Part shown: in pieces, positions 1 to 5,290 of the stretch
How the letters are laid out: each line of letters opens with the position of its first letter
Position numbering within the stretch: position 1 is the stretch's first letter
Assembly: GCF_002506515.1 (NCBI RefSeq)
Contig: NZ_DAXS01000041.1
Location: 1 to 20,847 of the forward strand
Reading direction: 5' to 3'
Source of the DNA: Caldivirga sp. UBA161
GTDB lineage: Archaea > Thermoproteota > Thermoprotei > Thermoproteales > Thermocladiaceae
Length of the DNA: 20,847 nucleotides
Program-made: the position numbers and the translations under genes
The notes under the pieces: model-generated
What the model saw: only the letters and a program-made list of their open reading frames with translations
The model's database searches: none
Told to the model about the DNA's origin: nothing

Positions 1-1293
1 CCACCTCCTAATACTATACCTCCTAAGGACGCTAACCACCTCATCAAGGCTCGGCAACCTCCTAGGCCCACCATAAAACCTCTCGTAAATGCCAAGCATC
101 CTCAGGATGCGCCTCGTATCCTCAATGGGCACATAAATCTCGAACCCACCACCACGCCTATTCAAGCTAACATTAAACCCAGCAGACCTAAGGTCACTAA
201 ATATCGCCACAGCCAACCCCCCATTACTCGTTGACCTGGCCAAGTACCAACCACGGCCCATATTATGCTTCCTAAGTATCAACCCATGACCCAACACATC
301 AATGACCGGGTACTTAGCGTAGGACAGGCAGGGTATCGAGTATTTAACAGCATCAACCAATTTAATAACCCTGTCCGTAAGGCCATAGGCAGGCCAGGCA
401 TTGGCTAAAGCAGCAATGTCATTAATAACCAGGGCCTTCACGGGGCAAGGCACATAATGCTCACTACCCTTAGCCGAGGAACCACTGAAGAATGAACCGG
501 AGCAACCGTAAACACTACATAAGAACTCACCCATAAACCTCCTCACAGGCTCATCAACCACAAACGATAAGCCAATATCAAATGAGCCACGGCCAACATG
601 GCCAAGAACACCATCACCAAGAAACCAACCAAACAAAGAAGCCCTACCAAGCAATCCATTCACGGCATAATAAATAAACCTAACCTGCTTCCTCACCTTA
701 ATGCTATCCCAATTACTAAGGGCATCCCTAAGCCAGGGAATTAGGTAATCAGGAACCTTGGGATTATTAAGGAGTGTTTCAGCCTTTTCCTTGTCCACTA
801 TGAACTTACCTATTTTGTCTCTTAACTTTCCGGTTATTTCTATTATGTGCTTAAATGATGCGTTTACTTTGGTTTTGCCTTCGCTAACAGTTATGTATAC
901 GTAATCCTTAACTCCATTTGTATTAAGGTAATTAATTAGAGTTATTAGTAGTGCGGCGGCTAATCGAGGATCTGGTGAATTCAGTGTAATAGCGTATGTA
1001 CTACCGAACTTTACAGGGGATGCATCGCTAATAAGGAATCCAGCGAGTATTTGATCTGCATTATTGACTGTGGCATTCGTCGTAACGAGAAAATGTAGCG
1101 AGAATCCACGTAGGTAATGCATTTTTGCGCCTAAGGCCGACTCCTTGGGCTTTATGTTATTTACGTCCTTAATTTTATCCCAATTACTAAGTACCTCCTC
1201 TTTGATTCTCATTAATGAACTAACTAGCTCCTCAACCGTAACCATAGTGTTATTATCCACATTAAGTAGCCTCCTCAAGCCATCTGAGGGCAT
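1..1293 (-). CDS. Hypothetical protein, 3' end beyond window; LAGLIDADG-like motif
   Basis: An open frame of 431 codons runs from an ATG at 1293 to the window edge with no stop, so the C-terminus is missing. No function is recognised with certainty. The N-terminal ~190 residues are lysine/asparagine-rich and mixed alpha/beta. At about residues 215-235 there is a GWFLGDG stretch resembling the LAGLIDADG helix of homing-endonuclease-like proteins, followed by a glycine/serine-rich strand region and a second basic segment (RRGGGFEIYVP, about residue 385). Large proteins of this general look form paralogous families in Thermoproteales (PaREP2b-type); that assignment is from memory and weak. A TATA-like box at 1327-1336 lies about 26 bases before a start site near 1305, supporting the ATG at 1293. 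Codons in the distal half (1 to about 770) are far richer in G and T than in the proximal half, which may indicate a foreign or fused C-terminal part. Confidence 0.6.
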   Translation of the reverse strand, partial: MPSDGLRRLLNVDNNTMVTVEELVSSLMRIKEEVLSNWDKIKDVNNIKPKESALGAKMHYLRGFSLHFLVTTNATVNNADQILAGFLISDASPVKFGSTYAITLNSPDPRLAAALLITLINYLNTNGVKDYVYITVSEGKTKVNASFKHIIEITGKLRDKIGKFIVDKEKAETLLNNPKVPDYLIPWLRDALSNWDSIKVRKQVRFIYYAVNGLLGRASLFGWFLGDGVLGHVGRGSFDIGLSFVVDEPVRRFMGEFLCSVYGCSGSFFSGSSAKGSEHYVPCPVKALVINDIAALANAWPAYGLTDRVIKLVDAVKYSIPCLSYAKYPVIDVLGHGLILRKHNMGRGWYLARSTSNGGLAVAIFSDLRSAGFNVSLNRRGGGFEIYVPIEDTRRILRMLGIYERFYGGPRRLPSLDEVVSVLRRYSIRRW

Positions 1294-1326
1294 TTCACAT
1301 CTATTTAGTTAAATTATCTTCTTAAG

Positions 1327-1336
1327 TTTATAAATT
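1327..1336 (-). promoter_or_regulatory. TATA box of the hypothetical gene starting at 1293
   Basis: On the minus strand an AATTTATAAACT element lies here. Crenarchaeal transcription starts about 26 bases from the box centre, which predicts a start near 1305 and a leader of about 12 bases before the ATG at 1293. Confidence 0.55.
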
Positions 1337-1369
1337 ACTTTCGGTGCCAGGGCAGAAAGATGAGTAAAA

Positions 1370-1377
1370 TTTAAATA
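1370..1377 (+). promoter_or_regulatory. TATA box of the eS30 gene
   Basis: TTTAAATA lies here; a start about 26 bases from its centre falls near 1400, ten bases before the proposed eS30 initiation codon at 1410. A weaker ATTATAG at 1393-1399 is an alternative. The box is back to back with the minus-strand promoter at 1327-1336. Confidence 0.55.
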
Positions 1378-1409
1378 GATGCAACACGCACCATTATAGG
1401 GGATAGGTC

Positions 1410-1571
1410 ACGCCAAGTCATGGGTCATTGACGAAGGCTGGTAAGGTGAGGAGTCAGACGCCTAAGATTCCTGCTAGGCCTAGGAGGAATCTTGTTCCTA
1501 GGTTGAGGAATAGTCGTAATTTTAGGCGTAGGGTGCTTTTTGTTGAGCGTCAGGGTCAGGGGGTTTCTTAG
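1410..1571 (+). CDS. rps30e: Small ribosomal subunit protein eS30, probable ACG start
   Basis: This 53-residue basic protein is missed by plain ORF calling. Read from 1413 it gives PSHGSLTKAGKVRSQTPK, the conserved N-terminus of archaeal eS30, followed by an Arg/Asn-rich body and a C-terminus RVLFVERQGQGVS, stop TAG at 1569. The length fits the family (about 50-55 residues). eS30 is a small protein of the 30S subunit. The conserved P-S-H-G-S is preceded in frame by ACG (1410-1412), GTC, then a stop TAG at 1404-1406, so no ATG, GTG or TTG is available ahead of it. The first ordinary start is TTG at 1428, which would remove six conserved positions. I choose ACG on conservation; a sequencing error or the TTG start remain possible. 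The gene has its own promoter and is followed by T-rich DNA. Confidence 0.85.
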   Translation, partial: TPSHGSLTKAGKVRSQTPKIPARPRRNLVPRLRNSRNFRRRVLFVERQGQGVS

Positions 1572-1602
1572 TTTAAATTTTTCTTTGTTTTTCTTGTTTT
1601 GG
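1572..1602 (+). terminator. T-rich transcription terminator after eS30
   Basis: Immediately after the eS30 stop come several runs of three to five T, with very few other bases. Archaeal RNA polymerase stops at oligo-T tracts without needing a hairpin, so this is a credible terminator for the eS30 transcript. Confidence 0.55.
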
Positions 1603-1741
1603 TGTTTATGGTTTGGTGGGTTTGTTGGGGGTATTTTTAAGTGTGGGGTGGTTGTTTTTGTTTTGGTGATGTTGTTTGAGAGGGGTGATTGGTGATCGGT
1701 GGGCTATTGGCTGATTTTATTGTTTGGTTTGTTGGTTTTAG
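1572..1741 (+). other. GT-rich, C-depleted spacer with possible G-quadruplex
   Basis: Over about 170 bases the plus strand carries only about five C residues and few A, an extreme strand asymmetry compared with the rest of the window. G runs cluster at 1611-1631 and 1642-1652. No coding frame, tRNA or clear hairpin is visible. The apparent open frame starting at 1689 enters this tract but is better started at 1794. Confidence 0.6.
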
Positions 1742-1758
1742 GTGCCTTGATGTAAACA

Positions 1759-1766
1759 TTTATAAG
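1759..1766 (+). promoter_or_regulatory. TATA box of the 1794 gene
   Basis: TTTATAAG lies here, giving a predicted start near 1788, six bases before the ATG at 1794. Its position inside the longer open frame that begins at 1689 argues that the longer N-terminus is not made. Confidence 0.6.
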
Positions 1767-1793
1767 TGTAGGTTTGTTACTCACGTGGTAGTG

Positions 1794-2645
1794 ATGGGGG
1801 AAAAGGATGATGAGGGGAGTAAGGTTAAACTTGTGGAGGATCTTCTTAGGATTGTTAATGAGGAGGTTAGGGGTTCTTTTCAAGGTATTGTGAGGGATTT
1901 ATCCAGTGCCTTTGCCTTATTTAAGGATACTTACGGCTTTAATACTAGTTACGTGGATTTAAGTGAGGGTGGTTTAATTGTTCTTGAGTCTGTTTGCTCT
2001 CAGTCTAAGGGTACTGGTAATGAGTCTCTTAATCCATTGATTAGGTTTATTGGCCTTAATCCAAGTGAGGAATCCGCTTACCCATTCACGGTTAGTTTAG
2101 GCTTACTATGTATGCCTTCCCAAGAATCATTGAGTTACCAGGGGGAGGGGCCTGGTGTTGAGGATGGGGCCCTGTACTTCGTATCTGGGTTCACTGAGGT
2201 TGGTGAAGTAGGTGACTTGAAGCTTTACTGTGCTAGGAGGGTTATTGTTAAGCCTGGTTCCTTAACCACTGAGGTTAAGGTTAATGGTGATGACTTAGTT
2301 AGGGAGGCTGCTAATGCATGCAGGGGATTTAGGGATAGCCACAGTGACTTGGTTAAGTCCTTTAATGAATCCTTCGGCCTTGAGCCCGCTGAGGTTGTTG
2401 AGATTGATGAGGGTTCAGTGGGTGTTGACCTACCACTTAGCTTAAGCCTAATGGAGCCTGTTAAGGCCCTGGCCACTAGGTTAAAGTCAGCAGTATCTGA
2501 GGAGGGGCCATCATTAATGCTCCTAGGCCTCCAATGCACTGGAGGGGAGGGTGAGGATTACGTGCTGAACGCCAGTGAGGATGGTGTACTGGTTATTGGT
2601 AAGAGGCAGAGTAATGGATGCTTAAGGTACTTCATGGTTAAGTAA
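1794..2645 (+). CDS. Conserved-looking hypothetical protein (283 residues)
   Basis: I do not recognise this family. From the ATG at 1794 the protein is 283 residues, acidic at the N-terminus (MGEKDDEG), with a helical first ~60 residues, then alternating strands and helices, and no signal peptide or membrane segment. Cysteines are few and scattered, without a metal-binding pattern. The frame is open back to 1689, but the TATA box at 1759-1766 and the odd GT-rich composition before it favour 1794 (or GTG 1791) as the start. The stop at 2643-2645 is three bases before the ATG of the YkgJ-type gene, so the two are almost certainly co-transcribed and may work together. Codon use shifts from GT-rich near the start to the normal pattern of this genome further in. 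Function unknown. Confidence 0.75.
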   Translation: MGEKDDEGSKVKLVEDLLRIVNEEVRGSFQGIVRDLSSAFALFKDTYGFNTSYVDLSEGGLIVLESVCSQSKGTGNESLNPLIRFIGLNPSEESAYPFTVSLGLLCMPSQESLSYQGEGPGVEDGALYFVSGFTEVGEVGDLKLYCARRVIVKPGSLTTEVKVNGDDLVREAANACRGFRDSHSDLVKSFNESFGLEPAEVVEIDEGSVGVDLPLSLSLMEPVKALATRLKSAVSEEGPSLMLLGLQCTGGEGEDYVLNASEDGVLVIGKRQSNGCLRYFMVK

Positions 2646-2648
2646 ATT

Positions 2649-3311
2649 ATGGTAACCTACGTTCAACCAAAGGTAAGGTTCAAGTGCACACTATGCGGTG
2701 AATGCTGTAGGAGGTATTGGATAACGGTGACTTTAGATGACTTAGTTGGAATATTCATTAACACTAAGCTTAAGCCAAGCAGCATAACAGCCCTCTATAA
2801 CGCTAATGTTGCTGGTGATTGGCAGGCACCGAGGATTAGGCTTAAGGATGGGCAGTATTACTTAGTCCTCAGGAAGAGGATTGATGGATCATGCATATTC
2901 AATGAGTGGAGGGGTGGTAAAATGGTATGCTCAATAAATGACTTCAAGCCCCTCACCTGCAGATTCTACCCATTCATATACCATTGGAGTGGGGAAGTAC
3001 TATACTTTGAGCTTTACGATAAGGCAGTGGGCTACTGCCCGGGGGTGGGTAATGGGCCTATTGTTGACTTAGCTAAGGAGAGTGAATACGCTGTTAAATC
3101 TAGGGCAGCTAAGGACAGGTTTAAGGCGTTCACCAGCCATTGGAATACAATGGTTAATGATGGTTTAGTTAACGGTGATGCGGGAACCTTCATGAATTAC
3201 CTAGACTGCACCGTTGAATCAATCATTAATCCCCAGGGTACATGCATTAGTGAATTTAAGTTAGCTAATTTATTAGCTGAGTGGGGTGTTTTAAGTAATA
3301 GTGCGCCTTAA
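2649..3311 (+). CDS. YkgJ-type CxxCxxCC zinc/iron-chelating protein
   Basis: A 220-residue cytoplasmic protein with the family pattern KCTLCGECCRRYW near the N-terminus (Cys at about 13, 16, 19, 20), then GSCIFN (about 82), VCSINDFKPLTCRFYPF (about 95-113) and GYCPG (about 133). This Cys-rich arrangement is that of the YkgJ/UPF0153 family, thought to hold zinc or an Fe-S cluster; no enzyme activity is firmly established. The C-terminal ~80 residues are helical and specific to this version. It starts three bases after the upstream hypothetical gene stops, so the two form an operon. Its 3' end faces the minus-strand gene ending at 3321, with nine bases between. Family assignment is secure; the cellular role is not. 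Confidence 0.85.
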   Translation: MVTYVQPKVRFKCTLCGECCRRYWITVTLDDLVGIFINTKLKPSSITALYNANVAGDWQAPRIRLKDGQYYLVLRKRIDGSCIFNEWRGGKMVCSINDFKPLTCRFYPFIYHWSGEVLYFELYDKAVGYCPGVGNGPIVDLAKESEYAVKSRAAKDRFKAFTSHWNTMVNDGLVNGDAGTFMNYLDCTVESIINPQGTCISEFKLANLLAEWGVLSNSAP

Positions 3312-3320
3312 GCGTAAACT

Positions 3321-3764
3321 CTACTGCTTATCCATTAGCCTCAGGTTGAGCCTCCTTAATTCACCCAATACATCATTAATGAATTTCTCGTAGAGCGGCC
3401 ACTTATCCTCCCCAACCCTCCTCCTTATAATATCCATAACCATACTATAATTCTTATACTTTTCATTCAATTCCCTCCAAGGAACCCCCCTTAAACCCTC
3501 ACTAAGCTCCTTACTGAAGCTTAGTAAACCAAGCATCATGAGTACAGCCACTATCGGGTAACCCACGTAACCCCTATGAACTGTCCCATTATCATTACTG
3601 TAAACCAACCCCTTAGCCTCATCAAGGTATACGGTATAGCTCCTTGACCCATCACTGGACACAATAATATAATGATCCCCCTCCCTCCTAATCCTTCCAT
3701 CAGCGATAGCTGATAATGCCTCAAGCACCTTAATCCTGGGAGGTAGCCTTAACCTCTTCTCCAT
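3321..3764 (-). CDS. Hypothetical protein (147 residues)
   Basis: A basic 147-residue protein that I cannot assign. It begins MEKRLRLPPRIKVLEALSAI, a helical start that could be part of a winged-helix fold, followed by a beta-hairpin-rich stretch with YIIVSSDGS and TVYLDE, a hydrophobic helix around residues 68-83 (YPIVAVLMMLGLLSF, too short and mixed to call a membrane anchor), and a long charged C-terminal helix. The start ATG at 3764 fits a TATA element at 3788-3797 on the same strand with a predicted start site near 3767, so the message would be leaderless. It is a single-gene unit, convergent with the YkgJ-type gene. A small DNA-binding regulator is one possibility; nothing in the sequence proves it. 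Confidence 0.7.
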   Translation of the reverse strand: MEKRLRLPPRIKVLEALSAIADGRIRREGDHYIIVSSDGSRSYTVYLDEAKGLVYSNDNGTVHRGYVGYPIVAVLMMLGLLSFSKELSEGLRGVPWRELNEKYKNYSMVMDIIRRRVGEDKWPLYEKFINDVLGELRRLNLRLMDKQ

Positions 3765-3787
3765 AATTCACAAGCAGAGCACACTCT

Positions 3788-3797
3788 AATAAACCTT
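3788..3797 (-). promoter_or_regulatory. TATA box of the 3764 gene
   Basis: On the minus strand AGGTTTATTA lies here, centred about 29 bases before the ATG at 3764 and predicting an almost leaderless transcript. Confidence 0.5.
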
Positions 3798-3818
3798 TAT
3801 GATGCATGTGAGGAAACG

Positions 3819-3828
3819 CTTATAAGCA
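3819..3828 (+). promoter_or_regulatory. Palindromic TATA box ahead of putative sRNA transcript
   Basis: GCTTATAAGC is a perfect palindrome and a good archaeal TATA box. No protein gene follows on the plus strand. The predicted start near 3849 would make a transcript through a GC-rich segment (3846-3890, with a possible CCGC/GCGG hairpin) into the C/D box motifs at 3905-3955. Confidence 0.45.
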
Positions 3829-3904
3829 CTAGGGGGATTAAGTCAATAGCCCCAGCTCCCTTCCTAAGGGCGGCCTGCCGCGTGGGCGGTGCGTTTTCCC
3901 ATTA

Positions 3905-3955
3905 ATGATGAGACGGGGACGGTGAGGATTTGGTGATTAGAGTTCCACGCACTGA
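3905..3955 (+). ncRNA. Putative C/D box sRNA (2'-O-methylation guide)
   Basis: The segment has the full order of an archaeal C/D guide RNA: C box ATGATGA at 3905-3911 (exact match to RUGAUGA), first guide at 3912-3921, D' box GTGA at 3922-3925 (one mismatch to CUGA), spacer of seven, C' box GTGATTA at 3933-3939 (one mismatch), second guide GAGTTCCACGCA at 3940-3951, and D box CTGA at 3952-3955. Guide lengths of 10-12 and total length of about 51 are typical. By the box-plus-five rule the D guide would direct methylation of the U at position five in a target reading UGCGUGGAACUC. I could not assign a target in rRNA or tRNA. It would act with L7Ae, Nop5 and fibrillarin. Confidence 0.55.
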
Positions 3956-3975
3956 TTTTGATTAATTAATCAAAA
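3956..3975. repeat. Perfect 20-bp palindrome, possible bidirectional terminator
   Basis: TTTTGATTAATTAATCAAAA is an exact inverted repeat (8-bp stem, AATT loop) starting right after the D box of the putative sRNA and lying downstream of the convergent atpK gene. With T runs on both strands it could end both transcripts, shape the 3' end of the sRNA, or bind a dimeric regulator. Confidence 0.6.
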
Positions 3976-4009
3976 AGGGTGTTAATTTTTACGATGAAGG
4001 GCTATAACC

Positions 4010-4282
4010 TTACCTAAGCAGTATTAGGGCTACCAAGCCATAGAGGGCTATGGTCTCCACAAAGGCCAGTACCAGGAAGAATATTAAGAGGTCCCTCTTC
4101 TCAATTGATGCAGATGCTATTGCTGCACCAGCAATACCCATACCAATCCCTGCACCACCTGCTGCTAGGCCGAAGGCTAACCCCGCCCCTAGGTAATTAT
4201 ATGATTGGCCTGTGGCCTGCGCATTCAACACCGGTAGCATTGACATTAAGATCATTAGTGCTACCGCAATCCACCTATTCAT
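4010..4282 (-). CDS. atpK: A-type ATP synthase subunit K (proteolipid c ring)
   Basis: From the ATG at 4282 this is a 90-residue membrane protein. Residues 1-22 form a signal-peptide-like hydrophobic start (MNRWIAVALMILMSMLPVLN), as in other crenarchaeal proteolipids. Residues 31-58 are the glycine/alanine-rich first membrane helix, a short polar loop EKRD follows at 61-64, and the second helix contains VLAFVETIAL with E76 as the ion-carrying carboxylate. It builds the rotor ring of the membrane A-ATPase and carries protons (or sodium) through the membrane. The open frame extends to 4330, but the TATA region at 4311-4320 predicts transcription starting near 4290, so the upstream 16 codons are not expected to be translated. 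No other ATPase subunits are nearby; the gene stands alone, divergent from hemD. Confidence 0.92.
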   Translation of the reverse strand: MNRWIAVALMILMSMLPVLNAQATGQSYNYLGAGLAFGLAAGGAGIGMGIAGAAIASASIEKRDLLIFFLVLAFVETIALYGLVALILLR

Positions 4283-4310
4283 ATTAATCAAATAACCGTT
4301 AGCGTATACG

Positions 4311-4320
4311 TTTTTAAGCA
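4311..4320. promoter_or_regulatory. Shared bidirectional TATA region for atpK and hemD
   Basis: The single A/T block TTTTTAAGCA, which reads GCTTAAAAA on the other strand, sits between two divergent start codons only 57 bases apart. On the plus strand its centre is about 25-26 bases from the hemD ATG at 4340; on the minus strand it predicts a start near 4290, eight bases before the atpK ATG at 4282. No second TATA-like element is seen for either gene. Confidence 0.55.
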
Positions 4321-4339
4321 TTAACGCCACTTAACTGTA

Positions 4340-5035
4340 ATGCAGGAGTCAATAATAGTTATTAGGGCTAAGGGTGAAGAAGGCATTAGGGGGGAAGGCG
4401 TCATTGAGGTTCCTGTGCTTAAGCCTATTCCTGACCAGGATGCCTTAAGGAGGCTGAGGGAATTATGCCTAAGGAGGTGGGATGTTGCAGTCTTCATGAG
4501 CACTATAGCCGTTGAGTACGCTCATAGTGTTGTTAAGGATCCATGCTGGTGTAAATGCATGGCCATTGGCCCATCCACGGCAGAAGCCGTGAGGAAACTC
4601 TACAGTGATGAATGCATAATACCAAGTGAATACTCAAGCATAGGCTTACTAAGAATGCTTAAGGGCCTTAACGGACACGTACTGGTGATTAGGTCCATGG
4701 AGTATAGTAATAGCCAATTTAATGAATTAGGAGGAGCTGTTACTGAGGTTGGCTTATATAGGCTTAGCGTTAATGTGGATGAGTTAAGTAAACTTAAGGC
4801 ACTGATTAATGAAAGGGAAGCCGCAGGATCCCCCTATGCCCTAGTGGTTACAAGCCCTAAGGTTGCACGTGAAGTCAGCGGTATCTTACTTGACTTAAGG
4901 CATGCCTTAATTGTGGCAATAGGGCCCACTACGTCTAGGGAATTACGTGTACTCAACATACCTCATAGGGTTGCTAGGATCTACACAATAGATGGCGCGG
5001 TTAATGAGGCTAAGCGGGCGTTAAGTGGAGTGTGA
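4340..5035 (+). CDS. hemD: Uroporphyrinogen-III synthase
   Basis: A 231-residue soluble protein with the two-domain pattern of HemD, which cyclises hydroxymethylbilane and inverts ring D to give uroporphyrinogen III, the branch compound for heme, siroheme and cobalamin. Supporting segments are VAVFMSTIAVEYA (about residues 49-61), the linker motif AIGPSTAEAVRK (about 75-86), SSIGLLRML (about 99-107), VLVIRS (about 115), GLYRL (about 138), LVVTSPKVAREV (about 168-179) and the repeat-like AIGPTTSREL (about 193-202). The family is divergent in sequence, and these spaced motifs are the usual basis for recognition. The ATG at 4340 coincides with the predicted transcription start, so the message is probably leaderless. 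The next intact gene on the strand is a radical SAM protein of the NirJ/Ahb-like type, consistent with tetrapyrrole synthesis. Confidence 0.85.
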   Translation: MQESIIVIRAKGEEGIRGEGVIEVPVLKPIPDQDALRRLRELCLRRWDVAVFMSTIAVEYAHSVVKDPCWCKCMAIGPSTAEAVRKLYSDECIIPSEYSSIGLLRMLKGLNGHVLVIRSMEYSNSQFNELGGAVTEVGLYRLSVNVDELSKLKALINEREAAGSPYALVVTSPKVAREVSGILLDLRHALIVAIGPTTSRELRVLNIPHRVARIYTIDGAVNEAKRALSGV

Positions 5036-5118
5036 ATTTTGCCGGTAGTAAAGTTAATGTATATGAAGCTTACCTAAATCCCACGGAGGAAGCATGATAA
5101 TGCTGGCTTATTAGGGGT

Positions 5119-5226
5119 GTGTGGTTTCAGGTCATTGATGTTGATTATAGGAGCACCAAGTATGTATTCTGCAGATTTAAAGGTGGCGGGGACCCAATCT
5201 TAATCCTAAATATAGTACCTCCTTAG
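5119..5226 (+). pseudogene. Orphan 35-codon frame, possible gene fragment
   Basis: From a GTG at 5119 (frame open back to a stop at 5098) the sequence reads VWFQVIDVDYRSTKYVFCRF and on through KGGGDPILILNIVPP to a TAG at 5224. The amino acid pattern is protein-like rather than random: alternating beta-type hydrophobics, few rare residues, and normal codons for this genome. It faintly recalls the N-terminal strand region of family B DNA polymerases, where a D-V-D-Y motif is followed by a beta-hairpin; this is a memory-based impression. No promoter or ribosome site is convincing. It may be a relic of a longer gene or a small real protein. Confidence 0.3.
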
Positions 5227-5236
5227 GGTGAGGAGG
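5218..5236 (+). repeat. Hairpin CCTCCT/AGGAGG overlapping the orphan frame stop
   Basis: CCTCCT at 5218-5223 and AGGAGG at 5231-5236 can form a six-pair GC-rich stem with a seven-base loop. It lies just before the promoter of the radical SAM gene and is not followed by T residues, so it is not a standard terminator. Confidence 0.35.
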
Positions 5237-5258
5237 ATAGAACTCTGTAGGCGCGAAA

Positions 5259-5268
5259 TAATTATATG
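5259..5268 (+). promoter_or_regulatory. TATA box of the radical SAM gene
   Basis: AATTATATGC lies here. The predicted start near 5288-5290 is next to the ATG at 5291 and downstream of the alternative GTG at 5282, which favours the ATG as the start codon. Confidence 0.55.
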
Positions 5269-5290
5269 CATTTAGGGTAAGGTGTTACGC

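Noticed and set aside
1420..1422. ATG within the eS30 start region as a possible start codon.
   Set aside because: It is in the wrong frame and reaches a stop after eight further codons; eS30 is read in the frame of 1410.
1689..1793. N-terminal extension of the 1794 gene from the first start codon in the open frame.
   Set aside because: It contains the TATA box at 1759-1766 and the C-depleted spacer composition, so it is most likely untranslated.
3810..3900. Possible RNase P RNA, because of GAGGAAACG at about 3811 and a GC-rich stretch.
   Set aside because: No partner conserved region such as ACAGAA is found at a suitable distance, and the length is too short even for the minimal type.
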